Of a DNA stretch of 64,000 nt, positions 1-11,307 are shown in pieces. Source of the stretch: Lathyrus oleraceus (Eukaryota; Streptophyta; Magnoliopsida; Fabales; Fabaceae). Every line of letters starts with the position of its first letter. Positions within the stretch are counted from its first letter, which is position 1. Below the pieces are notes generated by a model. That model ran no database searches, was not told the DNA's origin, and was given only the letters and a program-made list of their open reading frames with translations. The translations under genes were made by a program, and so were the position numbers. The stretch is taken from the NCBI RefSeq assembly GCF_024323335.1, contig NC_066580.1, forward strand, positions 256,160,977 through 256,224,976. The letters are read 5' to 3'.

Positions 1-1104
1 TGGTTCAAGGATCCATGCTTGTGAATAGAGGGTTGAGTGTTCTCCAAAGAATGACTTAAAAAGTTGAAAAGCAAAGTTCCACTAACTTCTAATCCACTAA
101 CTATTTGACTAATTTTTAATTTCAAGTCATCTACTTTTATGCATTTTAAATTCAAGCCATTTATCATTTGTCATTATACATATCATTTAACTTGTTTATT
201 TTAAAGCCATTTTCACTTTACTTACTTTAGCCATATATTGTGATTATATTGTGATTGTATATACTTGTTTTGTATTTTGTTTGTGTTTGTGGTCTTAGGA
301 CCTTAAAGTACATAATAAACAACAAAAACCCTAAAAAATATTTGTGTGGACTATTTGATTTGATCTGAGACTTGGACTTAGAATTAGGCAACATTCCATA
401 TGCAAAAGGACTTGGCCAATGCTAACATTTCTAAAACCAAGTCATTAGGAAGTGAGCTTTCATCTGATACAAGTATTGGGATCCACTTGAGTTCATTTGC
501 TACATGGTCTTGATGCAAATGTTACCTTGAACCTGTGTCTAATGCCTTATTCTAATCCATTCGAGGAATATGTCATCTGATACATGGGGAAGATTATGAA
601 GAAGATTATGAAGTTGCTAGCTTGGATGGGATTATCTTTATTTGATGCCTTACTTTTCATCTTGCTATTTGTGTATTGATATTGCTTGATCCTAAAGCAC
701 AAAGGGGAAAGTGGGTTTCTATATGATATTCTTGTCTATTGGATTGCATCCCATTAGTAAGATCTTTTCAACTCTTAACTTTTACATTTTTTTGCTTAGG
801 ATTAGTCTCTTCATCTCCTCCCACTTATTAAATTTCAAATCTCTCCGTCTTTTCAAAAAACCTTCTTTGCTTGTGATTTCTAAACTTAGACATTATTACA
901 AATTAGAAACTTTGGCCTTATGTCATTGCATTTTGAACTCTTTTCTTAAATCAAACTTGTGAATAAATCTAATCATATTGACTTAAATTTTCAGAAGACA
1001 AAAAGAACTAACACTCATTCAAACTCTTTTAGGCCCTTTGTGCCTCCTTTAAACTTAAAATTTTCTTTTAAAAAATTCACTCACATTGAAATTGATACCA
1101 CAGA

Positions 1105-1165
1105 CTACGAGGTTTTGATCCCTCATTTTTATGTTGGTACGTAGGCACAAGTCTGAAGGTCTTGT
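1105..1165 (+). other. U5 double-hairpin module (TACGTAGGCA), D-left
   Basis: CTACG (1105-1109) can pair with CGTAG (1140-1144) around a weak inner hairpin. The invariant TACGTAGGCA occupies 1138-1147. A second stem ACAAG/CTTGT (1147-1151 with 1161-1165) follows. The module ends 280 bp before the LTR 3' end. The same layout occurs in the Ogre-A and Ogre-B LTRs. Confidence 0.5.
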
Positions 1166-1267
1166 CAAACACAAAATTTAATTAATGAATTCTTTTCTCA
1201 TCCCCACGCTCTATTTATTACAAACATCATTTTATACCAAAACACATACACACATAAAAAAGGGCTC

Positions 1268-1283
1268 CCTAGGAGTACCTAAG
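1268..1283 (+). other. AGTA-loop hairpin of U5, D-left copy
   Basis: CCTAGG-AGTA-CCTAAG. Five of six pairs form; the D-right copy is perfect. The usual GGGTGCTAA motif that should follow is deleted here. Confidence 0.5.
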
Positions 1284-1445
1284 ACACTCTAGCATTTTAT
1301 TAGTTTTTATTTGAAAACTTCTTATCTTTGGGTTTTGTTCGTACTTTTCCCTTTTCCCTTGGAAACAATAAAAGCGCGGTGGCGACTATGGTTTTATTGA
1401 CGTTAAGTTTATCCATAGCTTAATGATCATGAATTTACCGCTACA

Positions 1446-1760
1446 TGTGGAAAAGAGGTCGTGGCCGACATCACTGAGCCCCTTACCAGGTTTTACTACT
1501 CCTTTCTCCGCCTTTTACTGGAACATTGAGGATAATGTTTCTTTCAATTATGGGGGAGGAGCTTTACCGCTTTACTTTTCTATTATTTACTGTTTTATTT
1601 TTCATTTTCATTGTTTTCCTAATTCGTTCTTTTTAGATTTTGGTCGAGTCATACATGTGTTGTTGAGTCCTATTGCATGATATGTTTCTTTTGTTTGAAA
1701 TTTCCCTTAGATTTGACCCCCAATGAAAAAAACAAATTTGTTCTAATTCAATGGCATAAC
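1446..1760. other. Unclassified sequence between D-left and Ogre-A
   Basis: 315 bp with no coding potential I trust. It contains a purine-rich tract TGGGGGAGGA at 1551-1560 that resembles a polypurine tract, but no LTR start follows it. It may be old retrotransposon debris and the former target of one of its neighbours. Confidence 0.3.
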
Positions 1761-1940
1761 TGTCGCACCTCGAAAAATGTGATCCCTCGCGATGGATGCG
1801 GAAAAAAATTTAGTTCGAACAGAGTCGCCATAGAACTTTATTTATCCCAATGAAGGAATAGGAAAATATCGATAAAACTTTTGGAAAGTAGAATAATGGT
1901 CGTCGCAACCATATTCGGGTTCGGGAGTCGATTACATAAC

Positions 1941-1981
1941 GGGAATGTATTAGCACCCCTCATGTCCGTTGTACTCAACGG
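1941..1981 (-). other. Conserved U5 module: AGTA-loop hairpin plus GGGGTGCTAA motif
   Basis: Read on the minus strand, CCGTTG-AGTA-CAACGG (1981-1966) is a perfect 6-bp stem. Six nt later comes GGGGTGCTAATACATTCCC (1959-1941). The hairpin lies 205 bp from the LTR 3' end. Confidence 0.6.
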
Positions 1982-2115
1982 GAACCTTTTAGCTGAATTT
2001 GCGATTTGAATGTGAACTATGTTGTTTCTTTTCTTCGAGTGAATAAAGTGTAAAAATAGAGATGAATGGTAACCTCAGAAGGGGGAAAAGGGCGGTTTTT
2101 TATTAGTGTGCTCGC

Positions 2116-2162
2116 CAAGATCTCGCAATCTCGTGCCTACGTATCCTTATGGTCCAATAAGG
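2116..2162 (-). other. U5 double-hairpin module (TACGTAGGCA), Ogre-A 3' LTR
   Basis: On the minus strand: hairpin CCTTAT-TGGACC-ATAAGG, then TACGTAGGCA (2143-2134), then hairpin CGAGAT-TGCGAG-ATCTTG. It lies about 355 bp from the LTR 3' end. Confidence 0.6.
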
Positions 2163-2449
2163 AAATAAGAGCATTCGTATTTCGGGGAACTACGGTTGGT
2201 TGGTGTCTTCTAGTGAACAGCTGTTTAGATCACGTTCTAAAGGCTAAACGTTGGCTTGTCTACTCTTGGCGGTGGCTTAAGCACTAGTTTGTTGTGCGCA
2301 TTAGAAAGGATTAAATAGTGGTCGTTCTGAAAAGATTTTGATCACACGGGGTGACAAGTTGAGTTAATATGTTTGATGTTTTGTTTGATTGGTTTTGATC
2401 GCACGGGGGCGAGAAAAGATAGATTTGATGTGTTGAATATTTTTGTTGA

Positions 2450-3240
2450 ATGACGATTACTCGAATAGTCGAGTAAGATAAATCGTATCCTAATAATCGA
2501 GGAGAGGAATTGAAGGCTCTAGACCATCTCCCTTTTCATCCTTAATAGTAAAAGGATTTGATGATAGTTAAGGTGTTTTGACTGGATGACGAATACTCGG
2601 ATAGTCGAGTAAGACAACTCGTATCCCAATAATCGGAAAAAGGAATAGAAGACTCTAGACCACTTTCCTTTTCATCTTAGTAATTATGAAAATAGGTTTG
2701 TGTATCGTTGATGTATTTTAGAAAAAACGACAAGCGCTCGAATGGCTAAGTAAGACAACTCATATCCAAGCATTTGAGGAGAGGGGTCGAAGGCTCAAGA
2801 CCATCTTCTTTTTGGTATAGTTTATTGTGAAAATGATTTGATTAAGTTATAAGTTGGTGGAAAACTGAAAATTGTTTGACTAACCAAGTAAGAGAACTCG
2901 TATTCAATCAATTGAGGATAGCAGTTGAAGGCTCAAAATCATCTCCCTTTTCACTTTGTTATTACGAAAATAATTTGATTTAATCTTGGTTAAGGTTTGT
3001 AAAGAAATGACGATTGTCTAACTGACCGAGTAAGAAAACGCGTATTCAAACAATCGAGGAGAGGAGTTAAAGGCTTAAAACCATCCCCCCTTTCACTTTG
3101 TTATTACGAAAATACTCCGTTTTGATTGTGCTTAGGCGAGTTAGAAATGACAACTATTTGACTAACCGAGTAAGAGAACTCGTATTCAAATAATCTAGGA
3201 GAGGAGTTGAAAACTCAAAACCATCCCCCTATTCATTTCC
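2450..3240 (-). repeat. Six tandem ~140-bp repeats in the transcribed LTR part
   Basis: Degenerate units start near 2452, 2588, 2729, 2866, 3008 and 3149. Each carries a CGAGTAAGA..AACTCGTAT block, an ATCGAGGAGAGGA block and a CCATCTCCCTTTTCA block. Homologous units lie at about 25205-26000 in the other LTR, so the array predates the insertion. Confidence 0.75.
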
Positions 3241-3423
3241 AAATGAAATGGTATTTAATTGTGATTAAATATTTTAATTTGATAAAAATATTTTATTTTG
3301 GATCGAGGTTTAAATGTGTGTTTTTGGATGAATTAAATTATAATTAGTGTATCAATCATCTACTCGATCATTTAATAATCGAATAGGTCTCATTGTAAGA
3401 AAGCCAAAGATTAAGCTATGTCA

Positions 3424-3459
3424 GGTTGATGGCAATGCATGAAAGCGATCGACTTACAA
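3424..3459 (-). repeat. 35-nt LTR motif shared with Ogre-B
   Basis: On the minus strand this reads TTGTAAGTCGATCGCTTTCA and continues TGCATTGCCATCAACC. The same motif occurs in the other Ogre-A LTR (26180-26215) and four times per Ogre-B LTR. Confidence 0.55.
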
Positions 3460-4930
3460 GGTTATGGAAGGATGATCTCATCATTGAATTTAGAAGTATG
3501 AAAGTTTTAAATGATTTAATATGACAATTAGATGGATTAAGGGATGAAGGTCATTACGAAAATATAACTTAAATCATGGTTCAAATGAACTTAGGAATTG
3601 CACAAGTGAGTTTAATCAAGCACATTCAAGATGATATTTCAAACAAACTCTACAAATAGGAATAATGATTAATTTTAAATTAATGAGTAAAGCATTAAAA
3701 TAAAAGTTGATAAAATAAAAATGTTATTTTTCTTAGCAATAATACCCTAATATATATTTTACATGTATCTATAAAAAATGAAATAAAGAAATAAATCAAC
3801 AAGCAATAAATAAAAAGAAAATGGGCTTAAAGTGAGAAAAGCCCAAATCTTGGCGCATTGCATAATAGTAAAAGGGGTTCTATTACCCAAACGTCTTTGG
3901 GCCCAATTCGGAGGATCCACCTGAGCCCAGTCAAACTGGTTGACTTCACAAGGACGCTTTTGACAGTCAGATCCATAGGTCTAACTTGGTCAAACGAATT
4001 GGGCACATCTAAAGGAGGACCACGATAAGGGACCATGTAGCCTCCACACTGGAACATCCGACTGACCGCTAGTCAATGCAGACGAGGCCCGTCGCAAGGG
4101 CGACACTTGGCGTGCATGCGGAAGGCCGAGCGTGGGTACTTAAACCCCGCTTCTGAGAACAAGAGTTCATTTTGTGAACTTTATTCTCTCTCCTCAGATC
4201 AGAGCTTCCTCTCGCTCTGCAAGTTCTTCATCTACGCTGATGAGAAACCACCGGAGAAGACGGTGGTGGTCGGCCGACGACGACGGCGATACCTTCTTCT
4301 CCGACCAAACACCATCTTAAAACACCACAACGCAAACACCAACCCCACCTCAAATTGGCCGATGACAACAAATTCGGCTTCAGATTTAACAAAATGATCT
4401 CCCTCCGACCGGATCGACCTCCCCCCAAAACAAAAACGTCAAACTGCACAAAACCTAAACCTCACAGTATCGAACCTATCCTTCACCTCCTCCTAACCAC
4501 GACGCCGAAATCAAAACCACAATAAACACAAACCAAGGATAAAACCCTAATTCTGAAATTAAATCAACAACAACAAAGATTTCAAGTGATTATCAAGGGG
4601 GTTTTGCTTGGTTTATCAAAGAGAACACGAAGGTACCATAATTTTGAGCAAAATACAAAGAGATCTACCTAACCGGAGCTAGTCCGACGACCTTCAGATA
4701 AGTCTACTTCCTTCTGCTTTACGACATCCTCTTCTTTCTTCTCTCTTAGCGCCTTCTAATGCTTCTTTTCTTTGTTTTTGTATGTATTCCTATTGAGGTG
4801 AGGGGTTTAGATCCAGTCTAAAGCGAGCTTCAACGTGAGGACTCAGAAGGAATATTTGAGAAGCTTTGAGGTTCTCCAGATTCTTGCAGCGTAACGGTAA
4901 TGTTCCCTCATTTCCAATGATTGAGTCCTC

Positions 4931-4940
4931 TTATTTATAG
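4931..4940 (-). promoter_or_regulatory. Ogre-A 3' LTR TATA box
   Basis: Minus-strand CTATAAATAA, with a homologue in the other LTR at 27690-27699. It divides the LTR into about 1.9 kb of U3 and about 3.1 kb of transcribed R-U5. Confidence 0.6.
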
Positions 4941-6249
4941 AAGGGCTATGGGGTTTCCAAATGGTACACAAATGATCTGCTGGAACTAGCTCTAATTCGT
5001 TAGAGAAGATTTCTATTTAGATATTGTGGGGACCAGATCTAGGATTTTGTTACGAGAGGAATTTTCGTTGTTTGTAGCGTGTGAACTTTTTCAGAGATTA
5101 TGTGGTCCCATGAATCTGGTGTTATCTCATCGATTTTCACTATCGTAAAAAAATGTGGATTGATCATTTACGACCGTGAAATTAACTAATGTGTGCCTTT
5201 GATCTTTTGTTCAAAACACTGCTTGGTGGTCTTTTCTATTTTTTCTAACCGATATGAGGACTCAAAACAGTTTGATTTGAATTATGATATTGGTTTTATG
5301 TTGTTGGGTTTGGGTGTTGCGGGATTGATTTGTAACTGGAAGGCGTTTTTGTTGCAGCCTTGCTGTTGCATTCTTCATTGGAGCTTGGTCCTGCTACTTT
5401 TCACTGAGTCATTGCCATTCTTCCATTTCCCTGTTTACTAGCAGCCTCATGCTCTTCCTGTAATTACGTGCACCAACTTGAGGATATTAGGTCATAACCT
5501 TCAGAAGAACGAGCTACCCTGCGAAACTCCTATCCTCTAACGGGAGAGCGAGAGTTGTGTAGTCCACGACAACCAAACTCTATGAGGATTGCAATTCGAA
5601 GTACTTTATTAAATGAAACAGGTCCTTTTGTAGTTAAAAATGAAAAGCTTGAATGTCTTGTTTATGCTTTGCGAATGGTTGGAATGAAATCAATGGAACT
5701 TAGGATGTAACTTTGGATTTGGGTTGTAAAGGTAGATGAGAATATTGGCTTAGAGATACGTGTTGAATGTATTTGGCTAAACACACTTTAATGAATGATT
5801 CATAGAATATGATGTATAGGGTCTTCAAAATGGTTTGGTTCAAATTTTTTAATTGGAATTTGTTAATGTAAATGAGTGGAGTTTCTTATGTGATTCCAAT
5901 AGTATGGAATGAGTTGTATCGAATACTGAAAATGGAATGAGTTGTATGGAATACTGAAAATTGAATTTTAACTGTGTGATTTTAAATGTGCACAAAACAT
6001 CTTTGTGAAGTGAAATGTAAATAGAGAATGGATATGGTTTATGTGATTTCACATGGCTTGATGATGCCATATCTGGTGAAAACGTTTGAACGGTTTCGGT
6101 CCCCTTTGGCAGGCCCTGAAGGCATATATTAATCAAATCATGTTATTTAAATGACCAAACTTAAGTATACACGTGGATAGTTCAGATGACCAAGAAGTCC
6201 ACCTTAGGATTAGGATTAGGGTTGGGATCCTATGGTTAGAAAGGTTCAA

Positions 6250-6300
6250 GTTGACTTTGGTCAAGGTTGACGAAAAAGTCGACCGTTGACCAAAGTCAAC
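6250..6300. promoter_or_regulatory. W-box palindrome in U3 (Ogre-A, left LTR)
   Basis: Two arms of about 22 nt (6250-6271 and 6278-6300) fold back around a short A-rich loop. They are built from TTGAC and GGTCAA words, the core bound by WRKY factors. A similar palindrome sits at a similar distance from the LTR start in Ogre-B. Confidence 0.5.
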
Positions 6301-6391
6301 AACTGGTCAACACACTTCTCCTTGTACTTTCATGTAAGGAACCCTTTCTTGACCTAATAACATCTCCTTATTTGAATGAAATTGGATTTGG

Positions 6392-6494
<103 letters not shown>

Positions 6495-6882
6495 AATAAT
6501 GAATGTTTTAACATGTATCGTAATGAAGTGGAATGGGTAGTATGACTTTGACTTAATCATGAGTGATACTCAAGATTAGTACGTGAATGGATAATGACAT
6601 AATAATGATACGAAACTAAGGTGACGTATCTTCATGATCTGGATAGATGCCCCAACGAATCAAATTATTTAATGTGAGGACTATCCAACTTCAGTCAAAT
6701 ACACACCCACAGGTTCATTCTAGAAATGTACAACGAGACCTTTACCTAGAGGATCCTGGCGGAGCCGAAACCCTAAGTGCAAAATAGTAAAATTTCAAAA
6801 TGCCAAGAAGTTTTAAGGTTATGATGCATGCATTGTGGTATCTATAAAAACAAAAATGTCAGGACAAAATCGGGGTATGATA

Positions 6883-6897
6883 GCTGCCCCTATTTAA
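6883..6897 (-). other. Ogre-A polypurine tract
   Basis: On the minus strand TTAAATAGGGGCAGC lies directly before the 3' LTR start. This is the expected place for plus-strand priming. Confidence 0.6.
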
Positions 6898-7167
6898 TTA
6901 ACTTGAACTAGAAGGTAAGAATGACAATGGTCTTCATACATTCATGGTGGAAGGTAATTAAATACGAAAAAACCCAAATTTTGTCCTTTGAAATGCAATG
7001 GAGGAATGTAGAAGAAATGCAATGAATTCAAACAGCACCAAGGTAATAAGGGTAGAACATCCGATTAATGTCAACCCTCAAGTCGACACTCAAATCATGC
7101 AAAGGTCGTTTGTTGATATAAGGACAATGGGGAGATTAAAATTGAACAGGTTTTCTGGCACCAAAAG

Positions 7168-8334
7168 GATGACAGTGGAGTTAATTGTCACCACCAAAAG
7201 GATGATAGTAATTCACCATGATTTCCAGGATCGTCATCACCAAAAGGATAATGGAAAGATCGAACAACAGAACTTGTTATCACCAAAAGTGTGATAATAA
7301 TAAGTCAATAACTTTAATGATCACCATCACCAAAAGGATGAAGGTAGGATTAAACAACGAAACTCGTTGTCATCAAAAGGATGATAATAAGTTCCAACAA
7401 CTTAAAGGATCACCATCACCAAAAGGATGAAGGTAAGATTAAAACAAAACTTGTTACCACCAAAAGGATGATAATAAGTCGATAGTCACCATCACGAAAA
7501 GGATGAAGGTACTATCAAACAACAGAACTTGTTACCACCAAAAGGATGATAATAAGTCATAACTAACTCAATGATCACCATCACCAAAAGGATGAAGGTA
7601 AGGCCAAAAGGAAAACCTGTTATCACCAAAAGGATGATAATAAGTCGCAACTAATTTAATGATCACCATCACCAAAAGGATGAAGGTGACATCAAACAAC
7701 AAAACTGGTTACCACCAAAAGGATGATAGTTAATTCATCAACTTCAAAGATCACCATCACCAAAAGGGTGAAGGTAAGATTAAACAACAAAACTTGCTAT
7801 CACCAAAAGGATGAAAGTTATACACAATTCAAAGATTTCCGTCACCAAGAGGATGATGTCCATCACCAAAAGGATGATGGTTATCTTGATAAAGCTTTCC
7901 ATTACCGAAAGGATAATAGCGAGACTACTACCAAAAGGATGATAGTTAATTCATCGACTTCAAAGATCACCGTCACCAAAAGGATGAAGGTAAGAATAAA
8001 CCATAAAACTTATTGCCACCCAAAGGGTGATAATAAGTCAACAACTTAAATGATCACCATCACCAAAAGGATGAAGGTAAGATCAAAACGCAACTCGTTA
8101 TCACCAAACGGATGATACTAAGTCAATAACTTTAATGGTCACCGTCACCAAAAGGATGAAGGTAAAACCTAACAACAAAAACTTGTTATCACCAAAAGGA
8201 TGATAATAAGTCAACACAAACTCAATGATCACCATCACCAAAAGGGTGAAGGTAAGATCAAAACAAAACTTGTTACCACCAAAAGGATGATAATAAGTCA
8301 TAATAACTTTAATATCACTGACACCAAAAGGACT
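7168..8334 (-). repeat. Ogre-A 3'-UTR hairpin array, part 1
   Basis: About 29 copies of a core ACCAAAAGGATGA every 35-50 bp, mostly alternating two half-units to give a composite period of about 87 bp. Each core is the loop of a short hairpin whose flanking arms differ between copies but usually stay complementary: CCATCA/TGATGG at 7860-7880, TTATCA/TGATAA at 8186-8206, CACCC/GGGTG at 8017-8029. The array continues at 18826 after the inserted Sirevirus. 3'-UTR tandem repeats are known in Ogre elements and have seeded satellites in pea; the paired stem changes are my observation. Confidence 0.85.
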
Positions 8335-8339
8335 AATGT
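8335..8339. repeat. Sirevirus target-site duplication, left
   Basis: AATGT, identical to 18821-18825. Confidence 0.95.
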
Positions 8340-9424
8340 TGTAAGAACAAAAATTGTTCTACAACAGATTCCATGATTTTGATGATAACAAAGGATGAAA
8401 CCAAAAATGGCACCCTAACGAAAAGTTTCTAAGTGTGCAGGGTTCTAAAGAAAGAAGAAACAAATCTGATGATGTCATCAGATACAAAACAAGATCAGAT
8501 GCAAAATCTCAAGTATCAGAAGCATCTAAAGTGGAATCTCATTCAAGAAGCTCTGACTCTGGACAAAACTACAAAGTATCAGAAGCATCTGAATATGAAG
8601 TAAAGTCTAGAAGCTCTGACTCTGAATTAATGCCTTCTGTAAACTCTGGAAGTTATCAGCGCCATCTGAACTTTCAAGAAATAACATCAGAAGCAAGATT
8701 CTCCAGATACACGAAGACTCTAATCAGAATTGTTAATCATGATGAAGTAACGTTTAAGCCAAGTTAAAGTTCTGCAAATGAATTTCCTCAATTAGAAAGA
8801 GACGTTAATCTCCACTTCCAAGAGAGAAGATACTAATTGTGGTAAGTAGTCACTTCTAAGAGAAAAAGTCTACTGCAGAAGCTATTAATGGAATGGCGTA
8901 ACTACATCTCAATATCCAACAGATTCAACGCTACTTCAACTCTACTTCAACTCCTATAAATAGAGAAGAAATCTCATTCAGTAAAAACAAGAAATCACTA
9001 GCCAAAACTATACTGAAATTATATCACGCTCAAGAAAAACATCTTTGTTCTTCAAAGATTTTCACTAAGCTTTTGCTTATCAAGTGAAAAATTTGTTCTT
9101 AAGTTTGTAATATTTGCTTTCTTAGAAGCACTCTAGATTACACATCTTGTATCTAATTTTTATTTGATTTCCTCAAGTGACTCTTTGTAGTCTGTAGACT
9201 TGAGAGGACTAAGAGATTTTCTTCTCTCTTAGGGGTTGTTTGTAATCTTTCAAGATTAGTGGATTAAGTCCTTGTTGAAGGCGAAATCACCTTGGCCGGG
9301 TGGACTGGAGTAGCTTTGTGTTATAAGCGAACCAGTATAAAATCATTGTGTGATTTCATTTTGCAAAAGCGCTTATTTTTTCAAACAATTCAAACCCCCC
9401 CCTTTCTTGTTTTTCTCACCTTCA
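8340..9424 (+). repeat. Sirevirus 5' LTR
   Basis: Starts TGTAAGAACA and ends CTCACCTTCA. U3 holds a 110-codon open frame (8435-8767) made of repeated AGAAGC and CTCTGACTCTG words. It lies upstream of the TATA box, so I do not call it a gene. Three near-direct CTACTTCAACT-type repeats stand just before the TATA box. Confidence 0.95.
8954..8964 (+). promoter_or_regulatory. Sirevirus LTR TATA box
   Basis: TATAAATAGAG in U3, repeated at 18350-18360 in the 3' LTR. Transcription is expected to start about 30 bp downstream, near 8990. Confidence 0.75.
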
Positions 9425-9426
9425 AT

Positions 9427-9438
9427 TGGTATCAGAGC
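9427..9438 (+). other. Sirevirus primer-binding site (initiator tRNA-Met)
   Basis: TGGTATCAGAGC, the standard copia PBS, lies two bases after the 5' LTR end. Confidence 0.95.
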
Positions 9439-9507
9439 TCCGGCTCTGTTATTGATTTTCAAATCAAACACTTAACCGTGTAGAGAGATCCAGTGCGAGA
9501 AAAACAA

Positions 9508-11307
9508 ATGGCCCACTCAAATGAGAAAGATTCTTACAATGCCAAGCCTCCTGTTTTTGATGGAGAAAAGTTTGATTACTGGAAAGATAGAATCGAAAGT
9601 TTCTTTCTGGGTTATGATGCTGACCTCTGGGACATTGTCACAGATGGATACAAACCTCCAGTCTTAAATGGAGCTGAAGTTCCCAGAAGCAAAATGTCAG
9701 AAGATCAGAAACGTGTTTTCAAAAATCACCACAAGGCCAGAACAATACTTCTAAATGCCATATCATACAATGAATATGAAAAGATCACCAACAGAGAGAC
9801 TGCCAAAGATATACTTGACTCTCTGAAGATGACCCATGAAGGAAACTCCCAAGTCAAGGAGACGAAGGCTCTGGCGCTTATCCAGAAGTATGAAGCCTTC
9901 AAGATGGAAGATGACGAAGCTATAGAAGCTATGTTTTCCAGATTTCAAACTCTTATTGCAGGTCTTAAAGTGCTAGACAAGGGATACACGACTGCAGATC
10001 ATGTTAAGAAGATTGTCAGAAGTCTGCCAAAGAAATGGAGACCAATGGTTACTGCTCTGAAGTTATCAAAGGATCTGAACAGTATCAGCCTTGAAGAACT
10101 TGTTAGTTCTCTCAGAAGCTATGAGATAGAACTAGAGGAGGATGAGCCTCAGAAAAGGAACAAGTCAGTGGCGCTGAAGTCCAGACCTGAAAGACGGAAG
10201 TCAGACAGAACCAAAGCTCTCCAGGCAGAAACTGCAGATACTGACGATTCTGAACCTGAAGACTCTGATGATGAAGAAGAACTGTCCTTACTAACCAGAA
10301 GAGTTAAGCAACTCTGGAAAAGAAGGAACAACAACAACTTCAGAAGATCAAGACCCAGAGGGGATCGATCAGAGTCAACTTCAAAAGGTAAACCTAACAA
10401 AGATATTACCTGTTTTGAATGTAAAGAAACAGGTCATTATAGAAATGAATGCCCCAAGCTGAAGAAAGATAACTCTAAGAAAGAAAGCTTCAAGAAAAAT
10501 GCCTTCAGAACAAAGAAGGGATTAATGGCCACCTGGGACGATAGTGAATCCGAATCATCAGAATCTGACTCTGATGAACAGGCCAACGTAGCTCTTATGG
10601 CTACCACATCCAGCAGCTCAGATGAAGAATCTGAAGAGGTATTTTCTGAACTTTCTAGATCTGACTTAGAATCATGTTTATCAGAAACTCTTACCTCTCT
10701 TCAGAAATTAAAACAAAAAGTTAAAAACATTAAAGGCCTTCTTAAAGCAAAATCTGAAGAGTGTAGTAAACTTGAGACAACAATTCTAGCAAGAAATGAT
10801 ACAATCACATCTTTAACGTTAGAAAGAGATGAAGCTAAAACGAAAAGCTTAGAATTAGAAGAAGTGTTGTCTCAAGCACCACAAACTTCAAATGAAATTA
10901 TTTATAAATATGAAGAAGCCTTTCAACAATTTCTGAAGAATGGGATAAATAGGAGTATTATGGCATCCATGATTTATGGAGTAGGTCAGAATAATAAAAG
11001 GGGAATTGGGTATGATTCTGAGGAAAATAAAACCTCTACCAGTAACCAAATTAAATCGCCTTTTTCATACCACTACACACACACACAAGAACACAAATTT
11101 AAAAATGCTAGAAGACCCAAAGTTGTAAGAAACTCTGGGAAAACTAATCTGAAAGGACCCAAGAGATTCTGGGTACCGAAAGATAAGATCATCTATGTTG
11201 CAGATATCCTATGCAGCAAAGTTCAGACACCAGTCATGGTACCTGGACTCTGGATGCTCGCGACATATGACGGGAAGAAAGTCTATGTTCCAAAGCCTGG
11301 AACTTAA
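9508..11307 (+). CDS. gag: Sirevirus Gag (capsid and nucleocapsid)
   Basis: A 599-aa polyprotein forming the cytoplasmic virus-like particle that packages element RNA. The start is the ATG at 9508; the frame is open slightly upstream but only from a GTG. The N-terminal third is the copia Gag/UBN2-like region, with FDG and a DYWK-type motif near residue 20. A CX2CX4HX4C zinc knuckle begins at about residue 302 (coding 10411). A Ser/Asp/Glu-rich stretch and a probable coiled coil follow. The last roughly 50 codons overlap the open pol frame, which lies one base forward, so Pol needs a +1 shift or some other bypass. The gag stop TAA is at 11305-11307. Confidence 0.9.
   Translation: MAHSNEKDSYNAKPPVFDGEKFDYWKDRIESFFLGYDADLWDIVTDGYKPPVLNGAEVPRSKMSEDQKRVFKNHHKARTILLNAISYNEYEKITNRETAKDILDSLKMTHEGNSQVKETKALALIQKYEAFKMEDDEAIEAMFSRFQTLIAGLKVLDKGYTTADHVKKIVRSLPKKWRPMVTALKLSKDLNSISLEELVSSLRSYEIELEEDEPQKRNKSVALKSRPERRKSDRTKALQAETADTDDSEPEDSDDEEELSLLTRRVKQLWKRRNNNNFRRSRPRGDRSESTSKGKPNKDITCFECKETGHYRNECPKLKKDNSKKESFKKNAFRTKKGLMATWDDSESESSESDSDEQANVALMATTSSSSDEESEEVFSELSRSDLESCLSETLTSLQKLKQKVKNIKGLLKAKSEECSKLETTILARNDTITSLTLERDEAKTKSLELEEVLSQAPQTSNEIIYKYEEAFQQFLKNGINRSIMASMIYGVGQNNKRGIGYDSEENKTSTSNQIKSPFSYHYTHTQEHKFKNARRPKVVRNSGKTNLKGPKRFWVPKDKIIYVADILCSKVQTPVMVPGLWMLATYDGKKVYVPKPGT

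Larger units (their letters stand above)
1..1445 (+). mobile_element. D-left: 3' part of a long Tat/Ogre-type LTR
   Basis: This stretch is an inverted homologue of the sequence beginning at 60110; the match runs to about 61580. Both copies end with the same terminus, which in LTR sense closes ...CCGCTACA, fitting the CA end of an LTR. A polyadenylation-like AATAAAAGCGCGGTGGCGAC stretch lies about 75 bp before the end, as in other Tat-type LTRs here. No primer-binding site follows, so this is probably the end of a 3' LTR or a solo LTR rather than a 5' LTR. The LTR start and promoter lie outside the window. It has lost about 60 bp around the GGGTGCTAA motif that D-right keeps. The short open frames inside are not supported as genes. 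Confidence 0.75.

Noticed and set aside
4107..4449. Open frames on both strands with Arg/Pro-rich runs in the Ogre-A LTR
   Set aside because: GC-rich LTR sequence; not conserved in frame in the other LTR at 26844-27183.
7168..8334. CRISPR-like look of regularly spaced repeats
   Set aside because: Spacers are themselves related, spacing is irregular, and the context is a plant retrotransposon 3' UTR.
8435..8767. 110-codon open frame present in both Sirevirus LTRs
   Set aside because: It lies in U3 upstream of the TATA box and is made of short repeated words; its presence in both LTRs follows from LTR identity, not selection.
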